Assembly (NCBI RefSeq): GCF_021596505.1
Contig: NZ_PJIZ01000015.1
Span: 1-64,000, forward strand
DNA: 64,000 nucleotides
From: Nostoc sp. CMAA1605
Lineage (GTDB): Bacteria; Cyanobacteriota; Cyanobacteriia; Cyanobacteriales; Nostocaceae
Reading direction: 5' to 3'
Shown: piece after piece, positions 43,240 to 52,633 of the stretch
Layout: every line of letters starts with the position of its first letter
Numbering within the stretch: position 1 is the first letter of the stretch
The notes under the pieces: model-generated
The model's database searches: none
What the model saw: the letters and a program-made list of their open reading frames with translations, nothing else
Told to the model about the DNA's origin: nothing
Position numbers and translations under genes: made by a program

Positions 43240-44721
43240 TTACCCAATTCCTAACTTACCAGCTAAACCAGGAGTTAAGGGTAAAAGGGTGGTAATCATT
43301 AAGAACAATACTAATAGACCAATTGCAGCTCTAGCGTCGTCGGGTTCGCTCACTTCGTTTAAACTGGGGCGTTCTAAGTCCCGTTGTAGGAAGACAATCA
43401 CGATGAGCCAATATAATGCTAGAGGATTCGCCAAGCCTACCAAACCTAAGACAATTAACGTGGCTATGGTGGCTCGATTGGCGGTTTTGCGTCCGTAAAT
43501 GGCTTGGACAATGCGTCCACCGTCTAATTGTCCGGCTGGCATTAAGTTTAAAGCAGTGATGACCAAACCTAGCCAACCAATCACTACGAGGGGGTGAATA
43601 TTGACTAAGGGTGATTGCAATGCTGAACCTAAAACCACCCTTGCTAGGCTACCGACTAAAATCGAACCTTGGAAAAATTGATTGGGTAACTGAAATAAAC
43701 TGCCAGGATGAGATAACAACAAACCTGCAATTAACATCAGTAAAGATACGATACCACCAGCGATCGGCCCGGCTACGGCAATGTCGAATAAAGCTGTGCG
43801 ATTAGGTAACAACGACTCAAAGCGTGTAATTGCCCCAAAAGAGCCGATTTGCACCGCAGGTAAGAAGAAAGGCCAGCTAAGACGCACTTGATAACGACGC
43901 GCCAGTAACCAATGCCCAATTTCATGGGCGATTAAAATGGCAAATATGCCTAAACCGATGGGTAAAGTCTCTTGTAACCTTTCTGGATGCGCCAAGAAAT
44001 CAAAATTGAGTAATAATCCCCCTGTTTCTAGGCTAGTGCCAACAGTGGCGATTCCCAAAATAGCCGCAAAAGCCTTTTGCGCTAACATGGCGGGGCGTGG
44101 ATCGTTGCTGCTAGGAAGAACAATCACTACAGGTTTACCATCGTTGTTTTCCACTAAGAACAAACGATATTTCTCACCCAGCTTTTCTTTTAAACTCGCA
44201 GTTAAACGAGTGTGAACTTCTTGGGGTTCGCCGCGCAGATTCCCTTTGAAGATAGCACCTTCTTGGTAAGCGATCGTTTCTGTGGCAAAAAACGTATCAA
44301 TGCCAAAAACACTTCTAATCACACTCAAGTCTTCTTCTGGAATTGGCATGATTTCCACTACCACGGCTGCTGGTTGTGGAGGATTTTCTGTTGCAGAGGA
44401 GGATTCTGTTGCCGTTAGCCTGTCTGTGGCGCGTTGCTTGAGGATAGCATCTTGACCAGCAGCACGTAATTGTCTACCCAAGTAGATATACAGTCCAGCC
44501 GAACCTACCACCAAGAATAAAATTCCGACTATGTTGATGTAAATTCCGGCTGCAAATAAACCGAAGAATAACAGCCAGGGAGTCATTAACACCACCGACT
44601 GCAACCAGGCCAAGATTCCCAGTTTTCCAAAAGGTCTGGCGCGATAAAAGCCCCAACCTAAAATGGCAAAAGCCACTAATAAAATTGTCCCAATAATAGG
44701 AGTCTCTGACGAAGTAAACAT
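43240..44721 (-). CDS. Site-2 protease family (M50) membrane metalloprotease, EGY1-like
   Basis: 493 residues from ATG 44721; TTG 44727 is less likely. Two membrane segments lie at the N-terminus, then a soluble region (~110-240), then the M50 core with the zinc motif IAHEIGHWLLARRYQVRLSW (HExxH) and the C-terminal NLMPAGQLDGGR that supplies the third ligand. About eight membrane segments in all. This type is shared by cyanobacteria and plastids (EGY1). It cuts proteins within the membrane; the substrate is unknown. It stands alone, with STRR repeats on both sides. Confidence 0.9.
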   Translation of the reverse strand: MFTSSETPIIGTILLVAFAILGWGFYRARPFGKLGILAWLQSVVLMTPWLLFFGLFAAGIYINIVGILFLVVGSAGLYIYLGRQLRAAGQDAILKQRATDRLTATESSSATENPPQPAAVVVEIMPIPEEDLSVIRSVFGIDTFFATETIAYQEGAIFKGNLRGEPQEVHTRLTASLKEKLGEKYRLFLVENNDGKPVVIVLPSSNDPRPAMLAQKAFAAILGIATVGTSLETGGLLLNFDFLAHPERLQETLPIGLGIFAILIAHEIGHWLLARRYQVRLSWPFFLPAVQIGSFGAITRFESLLPNRTALFDIAVAGPIAGGIVSLLMLIAGLLLSHPGSLFQLPNQFFQGSILVGSLARVVLGSALQSPLVNIHPLVVIGWLGLVITALNLMPAGQLDGGRIVQAIYGRKTANRATIATLIVLGLVGLANPLALYWLIVIVFLQRDLERPSLNEVSEPDDARAAIGLLVLFLMITTLLPLTPGLAGKLGIG

Positions 44722-44817
44722 TTCCAAACCCTTCGCTGTGAAAGACCAAGCCCGAATTAGTCAGGTGATACAGATACATTACTAATCTATAACGGACGCT
44801 GTAGTCTGCCCAAGGAG

Positions 44818-44876
44818 ATTGGGGAATTGGGAATGGGGAATTGGGAATTGGGCATTGGGAATTGGGAATGGGAAAA
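44818..44876. repeat. STRR repeats (GGGAATT)
   Basis: Tandem GGGGAATTGGGAATGG-type heptamers just upstream of the site-2 protease gene and before the VWA gene at 45043. Confidence 0.8.
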
Positions 44877-45042
44877 ACGGAATGGGTTCCTGTGTGGTTG
44901 TAGATACTTAGTGATTAATCTCGGTTTGTGGCTTGATGTTGCGCCAAAGTTAGAGATTGATACAAAAGCTTAATGTCTTCGTCTCTACCTGAGACACCTA
45001 GACTAGACTTATAACCACAGGATACTAAATTTAAGGGAAATT

Positions 45043-45648
45043 ATGATGAGCGATCGCGACTACACATTAATTATCGACAAAAGCGGCAGTATGTCTACCC
45101 CTGACCAAGCTGGTGGTAGAAGCAGATGGGAAATCGCCCAAGAATCAACTATCGCTTTAGCTAGAAAGTGCGAACAGTTTGACCCAGATGGCATCACTGT
45201 ATATGTTTTCTCTGGTAGATTTAAACGCTATGAAGGCGTTACCACCGCTAAAGTCTCCCAAATATTTCAAGAAAATGACCCAGCCGGAACAACCAATTTA
45301 GCAGGTGTCCTCCTGGATGCGACCAATAATTACTTTCAACGCAAAGCCGCCGGCAAAACTAAACCCAATGGTGAAACAATCTTAGTGATCACCGATGGCG
45401 AACCAGACGATCGCAAAGCCGTATTTGAAGTTATTATTAATGCTACACGCCAGATGGAACGTGATGAAGAATTAGCCATTTCCATTATTCAAGTCGGTTC
45501 AGACCCCCAAGCTACAAAGTTTCTCAAAGCATTAGATGACCAATTACAAGGCGTAGGGGCTAAATTCGATATTTGCGATACTATCACTCTAGATGATTTA
45601 GAAGAGATGAGTCTTGCAGATGTCTTAATGAATGCAATTACTGATTAG
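45043..45648 (+). CDS. VWA-domain protein, first of a tandem pair
   Basis: 201 residues, a single von Willebrand A domain. The metal-binding site is complete: DKSGSMS (DxSxS), GTTNLAGVL (Thr) and ITDGEPDDR (Asp). No signal peptide or membrane segment, so it is cytoplasmic. Such proteins usually act as scaffolds for AAA+ or toxic-stress systems, but none lies here. It is ~80% identical by eye to the next gene. Starts at ATG 45043 or 45046; AAGGGAAA precedes. Recent duplication is likely, with STRR remains between the copies. Confidence 0.85.
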   Translation: MMSDRDYTLIIDKSGSMSTPDQAGGRSRWEIAQESTIALARKCEQFDPDGITVYVFSGRFKRYEGVTTAKVSQIFQENDPAGTTNLAGVLLDATNNYFQRKAAGKTKPNGETILVITDGEPDDRKAVFEVIINATRQMERDEELAISIIQVGSDPQATKFLKALDDQLQGVGAKFDICDTITLDDLEEMSLADVLMNAITD

Positions 45649-45704
45649 TCTTTGGTCATTAGTCATTAGTCATTAGTTGTTAATTATGAGTTGAAATAAA
45701 GACT

Positions 45705-46310
45705 ATGCTAGATAATCGCGATTACACTCTCATTATTGACAAAAGTGGTAGCATGGCTACTCCAGATCAAAAGGGTGGTAGAAATAGGTGGGTCACAGCT
45801 CAAGAATCTACTTTAGCTTTAGCCAGTAAGTGCGAACAATTCGACCCAGATGGCATTACCGTATACGTCTTCTCTGGCAGATTTAAGCGATATGAAAACG
45901 TTACTGTTGCTAGAGTAGCGCAAATATTTATGGAAAATGATCCTGCGGGAACGACTGATTTAGCAGGAGTTTTAAAACACGCCACAGATGATTATTTTCA
46001 ACGTAAAGCATCTGGTCAAACCAAAGCCAATGGTGAAACAATTTTAGTGGTGACTGATGGTGAACCAGACGATCGCAAAGCAGTAATGAGAGTCATTATT
46101 GAAGCTTCCCGACGGATGGATAGAGATGAAGAACTAGCTATTTCCTTCATTCAAGTCGGTCAAGACCCCCAAGCAGCTCGCTTCCTTAAAATTTTGGATG
46201 ATGAATTACAAAGTGCTGGCGCAAAATTTGATATTTGTGACACCATTACAATGGAAGATATGGAAGATATGAGCTTGTCAGAAGTGCTATTAAATGCAAT
46301 TACTGACTAA
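45705..46310 (+). CDS. VWA-domain protein, second of a tandem pair
   Basis: 201 residues with the same VWA layout: DKSGSMATPDQ, GTTDLAGVL, VTDGEPDDR. It differs from the first copy by scattered substitutions (for example VTAQESTLAL for IAQESTIAL) over the whole length, consistent with an older duplication under selection. ATG 45705 lies 57 bp after the first copy's stop, separated by GTCATTA repeats. The two probably form one operon, perhaps with the Slr1339-family gene at 46417. Function unknown. Confidence 0.85.
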   Translation: MLDNRDYTLIIDKSGSMATPDQKGGRNRWVTAQESTLALASKCEQFDPDGITVYVFSGRFKRYENVTVARVAQIFMENDPAGTTDLAGVLKHATDDYFQRKASGQTKANGETILVVTDGEPDDRKAVMRVIIEASRRMDRDEELAISFIQVGQDPQAARFLKILDDELQSAGAKFDICDTITMEDMEDMSLSEVLLNAITD

Positions 46311-46317
46311 TAAGTAA

Positions 46318-46416
46318 GGGTTTAGGGGTGTAAGGGTGTAGGGGTTAAAAGTTTTACGGGAAGGAATTTTGACTGTTGACTAATGACTAATAACTAATAA
46401 CTAATGACTAATAACT
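46318..46416. repeat. STRR repeats (AGGGTGT, CTAATAA)
   Basis: AGGGGTGTAAGGGTGTAGGG, then CTAATGA/CTAATAA heptamers running right up to the ATG of the next gene at 46417, so that gene has no usual ribosome site. Confidence 0.8.
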
Positions 46417-46881
46417 ATGGACTCTATTGATAAATTGTTGGAGCAAATTAAAGCAGAATACAACGGGGATAAATCACAACAGACACAACCACCACAACCC
46501 AATTTTGATCAACCATCGACAAATTTACCGATAAATTTACCCGTAAATTTGTCTATAAATTCAGCAAATGCTCTTATAGATGAGATTTTAGGAGATACCA
46601 ATCAACCAAATTCTTTTATAGATAATATTTTAGAAGAAGTTAAAGCTGATATTGAAGCCCAAGCACAAGCTGAGGAACTGAAAAAGCAACAAGAATTAGA
46701 ACAAGAAAGAATTAAACAAGAAAAAATTAAAGCAAAACAAAAAGCCGCTTTGAAAAAACAAGCACAAGATTGGCTAGCGAAATTAGATCCTCTATCTGTT
46801 GAAGGACTTTGGTTTGAAAGATTCGCTGAAAGTTATCCTTCCAAGCTAGAAGCAGCAATTGAGTATCTAAAATCTAACTAA
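46417..46881 (+). CDS. Slr1339-family (salt-stress-type) protein
   Basis: 154 residues. The N-terminal MDSIDKLLEQIKAEY and the C-terminal WLAKLDPLSVEGLWFERFAE are conserved in a cyanobacterial family named after Slr1339. Between them is a Gln/Pro-rich spacer and a charged coiled coil (~85-120, EELKKQQELEQERIKQEKIK). Soluble, no catalytic motif. The role is unknown; the family name comes from salt-stress expression. It follows the VWA pair on the same strand. Confidence 0.65.
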   Translation: MDSIDKLLEQIKAEYNGDKSQQTQPPQPNFDQPSTNLPINLPVNLSINSANALIDEILGDTNQPNSFIDNILEEVKADIEAQAQAEELKKQQELEQERIKQEKIKAKQKAALKKQAQDWLAKLDPLSVEGLWFERFAESYPSKLEAAIEYLKSN

Positions 46882-46969
46882 ATTAATTAATATTTCCAAT
46901 ACCCAATGACGGCAGTTGCTACAAGTCGGGAAACCCGCCCATCGCACTGCCTCCCCAATGCCCAATGCC

Positions 46970-47323
46970 CTATTCCCCATTACCCATTCCCTTATTTTGA
47001 TAAAAATGCTTAACAGCCCACTCGTGCATAGCATAGAGAATTGGTTGTAAACTTAAACCTAAAGGTGTTAAAGAATATTCTACCTTTGGGGGGATTTGTG
47101 CATATACTTCTCGATGTATTATTCCGTCCTCTTCTAATTCCCGTAATTGTTGAGTGAGCATTTTTTGTGTAATTCCAGGTAGAGAACGCTGCAATTCACC
47201 GAACCGTTTCATCCCCGATAGAAGTTCTCTAATAATCAAAACCTTCCAGCGTCCGCCAATGACTTTTAAAGTAGTTTCTACTTCACAAGTGAGCCTTTCA
47301 TAGTTTTCTGCTTCAGCTTTCAT
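46970..47323 (-). CDS. HxlR-family transcriptional regulator
   Basis: 117 residues, a winged helix-turn-helix of the HxlR type: [40 protein letters not shown], and the wing ([19 protein letters not shown]). A Cys lies in the usual N-terminal position before the domain (TCEVET), which in some family members senses redox or electrophiles. Dimeric DNA binding is expected. The target is unknown; no divergent gene partner is adjacent, because repeats fill the gap to holA. Confidence 0.9.
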   Translation of the reverse strand: MKAEAENYERLTCEVETTLKVIGGRWKVLIIRELLSGMKRFGELQRSLPGITQKMLTQQLRELEEDGIIHREVYAQIPPKVEYSLTPLGLSLQPILYAMHEWAVKHFYQNKGMGNGE

Positions 47324-47401
47324 AGTTAATTTTTTAGTAAGTACATAGCCTTTTATTGCGTACTTGTCCCTGTCAAATTATTTTATCAATAAGGTATCTG
47401 T

Positions 47402-47463
47402 GTAGCTTGCTTCCCCTCCAGGTACGTCCCGCTTCTCTACGAGACGCTACCCCGAACGCTAAC
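47402..47463. repeat. Dispersed repeat, inverted relative of 12877-12945
   Basis: GTAGCTTGCTTCCCCTCCAG, then GTACGTCCCGCTTCTC, then GAGACGCTA, is the reverse complement of most of the unit at 12877-12945, with a few mismatches. It lies between the HxlR regulator and the holA gene. Confidence 0.65.
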
Positions 47464-47514
47464 ATTAGATGATCTAAAATGTTTTACTCTTGATTTGTTA
47501 TTCCCCAATCCCTA

Positions 47515-48501
47515 TTAATGACGTTGACAGACTTGGCACAGTTCTATAACTTTAGTTTGCAGCACAGTGATATCTCCAGAGCCTCTTTTAAACATAAACT
47601 CCAACTCTAGCAGTAGAGGTAAACAAGAGATGAGTTGACGTAAGGATAGAGATTGCACCTCTTTCTGTAAAAAGTAGATACGGTTAGGATTACCGACTTC
47701 AGCCGCTTTGGCGATCGCTTGGGGATTGCGTTCACCACTTTCCATCATCAGTTTTACCCATAGCCAAGTACGAAATTGACCCACCAAAGTAGCGATAATT
47801 CGTAATTCTGGCTCGGCTGCATTCACCAAATCAGCAACAACAGTTAACGCTTTTACGGTATCACCCGTTCTAATGGCTGCGGCTAGTTGCAAACTATTTT
47901 GAGTAGTATTTCTGACTAACAGCGTCACAGTATCCATATCTACTGGTTGATTACTACCTCCTGCATACAAGCGTAATTTCTCCATTTCATTGTAAAGGAG
48001 GCGTGTATCATTACCTACAGCTTCCGCTAAAACTTCCGCCGCCTTAGCTGTAAGTTTCACTCCCACTGTTTGCGCTGCTTGGTTAACAGCTTGGATGATT
48101 AACTCTGTTTTCCACGGAGGAATTAAGGGAAACTCACGAAAATCAGCGTATTGCTTGAGTAACTTCGTAGATTTGAGGCGTTCATCTGGTTTATTCTGGG
48201 AAGTCAATAATAAATGGGAATTATCAGGGATTACTGATAAAGTCCGCGTTAATTCTGTCAATACATTTTCAGGACACTGTTGACAAATATTAGTATTAAC
48301 TAACCAAACTAAACGTCCCCCAGCCCCAAAAGGTGGAGTCATCACTTGATTAAGAGCCGCAATCACCGCATCGCTTTGATCTGGGAGGAAAACAGTATAG
48401 TTAAAACTAGTCCACATAGAATCGAGGACGCGATCGCGCAAAGTCGCCACCGCCCTTTCCATCGCAAAATCATCCTCGCCCCAATAAAAGTAAATAGGCA
48501 T
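47515..48501 (-). CDS. holA: DNA polymerase III delta subunit
   Basis: 328 residues matching the clamp-loader delta subunit: N-terminal IYFYWGEDDFAMERAVATLR, the middle LLLTSQNKPDERLKSTKLLK and RLLYNEMEKLRLYAGG, and the C-terminal collar helices (TLVGQFRTWLWVKLMM, LLLELEFMFKRGSGD). It opens the beta clamp during loading at replication. Length and motifs are normal. Single gene, followed by the repeat and regulator region and preceded by STRR repeats. Confidence 0.92.
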   Translation of the reverse strand: MPIYFYWGEDDFAMERAVATLRDRVLDSMWTSFNYTVFLPDQSDAVIAALNQVMTPPFGAGGRLVWLVNTNICQQCPENVLTELTRTLSVIPDNSHLLLTSQNKPDERLKSTKLLKQYADFREFPLIPPWKTELIIQAVNQAAQTVGVKLTAKAAEVLAEAVGNDTRLLYNEMEKLRLYAGGSNQPVDMDTVTLLVRNTTQNSLQLAAAIRTGDTVKALTVVADLVNAAEPELRIIATLVGQFRTWLWVKLMMESGERNPQAIAKAAEVGNPNRIYFLQKEVQSLSLRQLISCLPLLLELEFMFKRGSGDITVLQTKVIELCQVCQRH

Positions 48502-48625
48502 TGGTCAATAGTCAATAGTCAATAGTCATTAGTCATTAGTCATTAGTTTTTCTTCCCCTGCCTCCCCTGCCTCCCCTGCCTCCCCTGCTCCCCTGCTCCC
48601 CAATCCCCAATCCCCAGTCCCCACC
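48502..48625. repeat. STRR repeats (GTCAATA, CTCCCCTGC)
   Basis: GTCAATA/GTCATTA heptamers (48504-48546), then CTGCCTCCCC units and CCCCAATC units, in the divergent gap between holA and the 2H phosphoesterase gene. Confidence 0.85.
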
Positions 48626-48687
48626 CCCTACTATTTAATTCAAATTTTCCCTAAAATCAATCAAGTTAGAGCGCGAGGCAAAGAAGA

Positions 48688-49476
48688 TTGGACGACAACT
48701 ACCAAACTTATCTGAATCGGGTAGCAAGGCTGACACTACCGGAAGCTTATAAATCTCAGGTGCAAAATATTCAGGAATCTTATAAATTTCAGCCATCTGA
48801 GGGAACTAGAGTTGCAGTACCTTTTCCTGGTTATACTTTGATTACTCCTCCGGCGGCGGAAGATGGGGAAAACTCTGATTTCTACTCCACTTTACAAGGG
48901 TATCAACAGGAAATTTTACAATTACCCAGCAATCAAAATCTGATTGTCCCTTTACCTGCTGAGAGTTTCCACTTAACCTTAGCAGATTTGATTTGGGACA
49001 GTGCTTACCGTCATGCTTGTGAGAAAAATCCTGAGTTTGAATCACAATTACAAGCTTGTATTGCCGAAACATTTCAACAATATCAAGAACTCCTGACACA
49101 AGTCAGTCAGGCGATCGCATGGCAAGTGTTAGGAATAGTCATGATGCCTAGAGCTATAGGTGTATGTCTAGTACCCAAAGATGAAAGTTGCTACGAACAG
49201 ATTGTGATGTTTCGCCGCACCATTTATCAAAATCCCAAATTAATCGCCTTGGGAATTGAACAACACTATCACTTTACAGCCCATGTCACCTTGGGTTATT
49301 TCGGTGATATCTCGCCAGATTTAGACCGGATAAAACTTGCTGATGAACTAACTGAGTTAAATAAAAAGTGGATGTTTAACCTGCCACAAATTTCTGTGCG
49401 CCGACTAGAACTGAGAAAATTTGACGATATGACCCGTTATTATCGGGAATCACATTGGCCTAGTTTAGAGTTTTAA
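48688..49476 (+). CDS. DUF1868-family 2H phosphoesterase-like protein
   Basis: 262 residues with the two HxTx motifs of the 2H phosphoesterase superfamily: FHLTLADLIW (~93-102) and AHVTLGYFGD (~205-214). Members cut cyclic phosphodiester bonds of nucleotides or RNA ends (like CPDase and LigT). TTG 48688 is the start: GAGG lies 9 bp before it and there is no ATG until well inside the domain. Soluble; physiological substrate unknown. Single gene. Confidence 0.8.
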   Translation: MDDNYQTYLNRVARLTLPEAYKSQVQNIQESYKFQPSEGTRVAVPFPGYTLITPPAAEDGENSDFYSTLQGYQQEILQLPSNQNLIVPLPAESFHLTLADLIWDSAYRHACEKNPEFESQLQACIAETFQQYQELLTQVSQAIAWQVLGIVMMPRAIGVCLVPKDESCYEQIVMFRRTIYQNPKLIALGIEQHYHFTAHVTLGYFGDISPDLDRIKLADELTELNKKWMFNLPQISVRRLELRKFDDMTRYYRESHWPSLEF

Positions 49477-49479
49477 TTG

Positions 49480-49520
49480 GGGGCTGGGGATTGGGGACTG
49501 GGGACTGGGGACTGGGGAAT
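49480..49520. repeat. STRR repeats (GGGGACT)
   Basis: Tandem GGGGACT units follow the 2H phosphoesterase gene, before the convergent RDD gene. Confidence 0.75.
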
Positions 49521-49589
49521 AAATAAGAAACTTGATTTATGTATTTTGTCTACCTTGTCTCCCTGCCCTCTGCCCCCTGCACCCCTGCC

Positions 49590-50366
49590 TCAAATCCGGT
49601 TCTGATACGCCAAGTAAACGGCTTCTAAAACAATATCGGGGTGAATTGCTGCTGGTAATTCGTCTATATGCAAAATTTCTTTGACCTGCTGGGATAATTT
49701 TAGAGCTAACGCGCTTCTAGCTTTTGGAGACATAGCTTTACGTCGCTGTAAATATTCCCGAATGACAGCAAAATCGTCAGGTAATAATACCGATAAATCC
49801 GCAATCTGCATTAATTCCTGATGCCAAACTTGAGCTTGTTCGGAAATCATAATTGTTGCTGATGTAGTTGCGGCTTCAGCTTGAATTACAATTGTCCCGG
49901 CGGCTAAATCGCCAAGACGTTTTTCTTGGCGACTAAACATAATTAAAAAAGCTCCGATAAACATGAACTCATCAAATGGTCGCATTAGTGCGCGGAGGGC
50001 TGCCTGCGGCATTCCTATGGGTCTTCCGTCATCACGAACCACACGAATTTTTGCAGCTTGTTTACCTGGGGTTTGTCCTCGCCATAGAGTTTCAAAAAAA
50101 ACAAAATAACCGGCGTAAATGACAAAACTGACAATTAATGTAATGGCTACTAACCAGACTCCAACAGCATCACCAAAAATTTGTGACCAAAAATCAGATA
50201 GTTGACCAACAATAATCGCCCACACAATTAAAAAAGCGGTCAATATTGCTGCTAACACCAAGTAGTCAATTAATAAAGCCCAAGCACGATTTCCAATACC
50301 TGCAAGGGTAAATTCTAACTCTACACTTTCTGGTGTGCGGTACTTAACACGGTTAAACAGGTGCAT
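49590..50366 (-). CDS. RDD-family membrane protein
   Basis: 258 residues. Three hydrophobic segments, with the RDD marks ALLIDYLVLAAILTAFLIVW and RGQTPGKQAAKIRVVRDDG, sit in the first ~170 residues. A soluble C-terminal region follows (MQIADLSVLLPDDFAVIREY, a helix-rich tail). RDD proteins are linked to transport or surface processes, with no single known activity. It lies 21 bp after the next membrane gene (50388) on the same strand and opposite the SpoIIM-like gene, a trio often kept together in bacteria. Confidence 0.85.
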   Translation of the reverse strand: MHLFNRVKYRTPESVELEFTLAGIGNRAWALLIDYLVLAAILTAFLIVWAIIVGQLSDFWSQIFGDAVGVWLVAITLIVSFVIYAGYFVFFETLWRGQTPGKQAAKIRVVRDDGRPIGMPQAALRALMRPFDEFMFIGAFLIMFSRQEKRLGDLAAGTIVIQAEAATTSATIMISEQAQVWHQELMQIADLSVLLPDDFAVIREYLQRRKAMSPKARSALALKLSQQVKEILHIDELPAAIHPDIVLEAVYLAYQNRI

Positions 50367-50387
50367 AATTTCAATTCATGCTTGGGG

Positions 50388-51239
50388 TTAAATTTCGCGA
50401 TCGCGTAGTTTTAAGCCTAACCCTTCTCGGCGACTCCGCAGATCGTAGTAAATAACTGCTTTGGTGGTGTGGATAAATGGCACAATCAACGCCCCACTAC
50501 CGAAGCTGACAGCCATGATCAACGCAAAATAAATCAGGCTGAATACAGCAGATCCATCTTGAATTAGGGGTGTAAAAATGATTTGCAAAATAGTTGTGAG
50601 AATCTGCACCACAATCTGCACTGGTGTGGTGACTAAAACACTCACAAAGGAAATTAATAAAATGCGCCAAACGTTGCCTTGGCTTAGTTCCCAACTCCGA
50701 CTAATTGCTGTTGCGCCATCAACGTTGTCTTCTACCGCCAAAGGTAAATTGACTAGGTAGAATCTGGTTGAGAGCCATAATATTGCTACTATAGCCACAA
50801 TTACGATCACAAAGGCAATTAAACCCAAAAATATGTAAATAGCAGGATTGTTTTGCGAACCTGTGCCATTAACTATGAGTGCAGCTATTAATCCCAATAT
50901 ACCGAATACTATAATTACACCTATTACCATTCCTATACTAATCAGAAACAGTAACAGCATGGCCAATAAAAACTGCCACAAACGCGAATTCACAAAACGT
51001 TGTCCAGAGGAGATGCTTTCTGGTTGATTAACTAAGTCACCAAAAGCTAAACGGGAAATCAGGGATGTGAGAGCATAAAATTTAGCCCACCCATAAACAG
51101 GAACAAACAGCCACACATAAGCTTTGAGTGCCAGTAAATAATAGTCCTTAAGGTGAGCGCGATACAAGCGCATTCCTGCACTGACAACATTGCCCACATC
51201 TAATGGTTGTATAGGAGATGAACCAAGATTTCCTGCCAT
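50388..51239 (-). CDS. Multi-pass membrane protein, partner of RDD and SpoIIM-like genes
   Basis: 283 residues with about six membrane segments (for example LLFLISIGMVIGVIIVFGIL and IFLGLIAFVIVIVAIVAILW). A conserved-looking loop AISRSWELSQGNVWRI resembles the glycerophosphodiesterase-associated membrane domain and DUF975-type proteins. The start MAGNLGSSPIQPLDVGNVVS precedes an amphipathic helix. No catalytic motif seen. It is the first gene of a two-gene operon with the RDD gene and is divergent from the SpoIIM-like gene 81 bp away. Function unknown. Confidence 0.7.
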   Translation of the reverse strand: MAGNLGSSPIQPLDVGNVVSAGMRLYRAHLKDYYLLALKAYVWLFVPVYGWAKFYALTSLISRLAFGDLVNQPESISSGQRFVNSRLWQFLLAMLLLFLISIGMVIGVIIVFGILGLIAALIVNGTGSQNNPAIYIFLGLIAFVIVIVAIVAILWLSTRFYLVNLPLAVEDNVDGATAISRSWELSQGNVWRILLISFVSVLVTTPVQIVVQILTTILQIIFTPLIQDGSAVFSLIYFALIMAVSFGSGALIVPFIHTTKAVIYYDLRSRREGLGLKLRDREI

Positions 51240-51320
51240 AAAATCAAATTTTCCTGAAAATTACGGGTATGAATTTGAGGCTATCTTAAGGTACGTTAAA
51301 AGCTAATATGCCCAAAATTT

Positions 51321-52285
51321 ATGAATATTCAACGTTGGATTGCACGGCGAGAATCAAATTGGCAGCGTTTAGATGCTTTACTTAGACAATTAGAACGCAA
51401 AGGGTTAAAATCCCTCAAATCTGCGGAAATCAGAGAATTAGCGAGTTTATACCGTTCCGTAGCAGCTGATTTAGCACGCGCCCGTACTCAGCAAGTCAGT
51501 AATGTTTTGGTTCATAATTTACAATCTTTAACAACCCGTGGTTATTCCCAAATTTATCAAGGTTCTCGACGACAGGAATGGCAAGCCGTATGGGATTTTT
51601 ATCTTTGGGGGTTTCCTGCGATTGTGCGGACGACATTTTCCTATACGCTCACAGCGACAGCTTTGTTTTTTTTAGGCTTAATCGTGGGTTGGTGGTACGC
51701 TTGGCAAGACCCGACTTTTTTGTCCTTAATTGTGCCAGAAAGCTTAATTTCCCAGGTACGAGATAAAGGTGAATTGTGGATGGGGTCAATTGTCGGCGTT
51801 GAACCCTTAGCATCTAGCGGCATCATGATTAACAATATCAAGGTGTCCTTTGGGGCGGTAGCTGGAGGGATTACAGCCGGGGCTTTCACAACCTACATTA
51901 TGGTATTTAATGGATTATTAATTGGTGCGATCGCCACTTTAGTCGGTCAAAATAATCTAGCCTACCCTTTTGGGCATTTGTCTTTCCCCACGGTGCTTTA
52001 GAATTACCCGCCATCTTCTTTGCCGGTGGGGCTGGTTTATTAATAGCAAAAGCGATTTTATTTCCTGGTCAATATCGTCGAGGTGATGCCTTAAAATTCT
52101 ACGGTTATCAAGCAGTACAGTTAGTATTTGGCATTGTGCCGATGTTAGTAATTGCCGGCATTATTGAAGGCTTTTTCTCTCCTAATCCTATAATTCCCGA
52201 CCCGTTTAAGTATCTATTCGGTTTAGGATTATTTATAATTTTAGTTATGTATTGTAATCGCAAACGTACATCAGCCAATAGATAG
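51321..52285 (+). pseudogene. SpoIIM-family (stage II sporulation protein M-like) membrane protein, frameshifted
   Basis: The first frame (51321-52001) gives 226 residues: N-terminal soluble helices (WIARRESNWQRLDALLRQLE), then the SpoIIM-like membrane core (SFGAVAGGITAGAFTTYIMV, LLIGAIATLVGQ). It then diverges at YPFGHLSFPTVL and a stop. A second frame continues with WAFVFPHGALELPAIFFAGG and a membrane end up to TAG 52283-52285. One extra T in the T4 run at 51968-51971 would restore the common YPFWAFVFPHGALELPA motif and a ~321-residue protein. Either a real 1-bp deletion or a sequencing error. Cyanobacteria do not sporulate; the family's role here is unknown. Confidence 0.85.
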
Positions 52286-52633
52286 AAATTTTCCTAACTT
52301 TCTTTTACCTTTTGCCTTTCAATGTACGGTTATTGCTATCTATAACGTTCATCAAACCGAACCTCCAGCTATTTTACCTGATCTAGTGTGGTAGTGAGGA
52401 AGCTTAAACAAAAGCTTTAAAACACACAACACTGAACTATAAATCTATTGCTGTGTATCCAGTAAAAAAGCTCAAAATTATACCAATTCACCCAAATTCA
52501 AACTCCATAATCTTACTTTCTGAATTTTGAATTTTGTAGGCGCAAGCCTTCCCGTAAGGGTATTTTGAATTTTGAATTTTGAATTGGTATGAGGCTTCCT
52601 AATACTAGGTAGTGCATTTTTAGAGGTGATATT
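52286..52633. other. Intergenic region upstream of hsp20
   Basis: 348 bp without a gene. It contains TTTTGAATTTTGAATTTTG repeats and a GTAGGCGCAAGCCTTCCCG hairpin-like repeat (52515-52590). No CIRCE operator (TTAGCACTC-N9-GAGTGCTAA) was found. The heat-shock promoter could not be pinpointed. Confidence 0.5.

Noticed and set aside
52395..52425. AAGCTT-containing symmetric sequence upstream of hsp20 considered as a heat-shock operator
   Set aside because: It does not match CIRCE or any operator I know; the symmetry is short.
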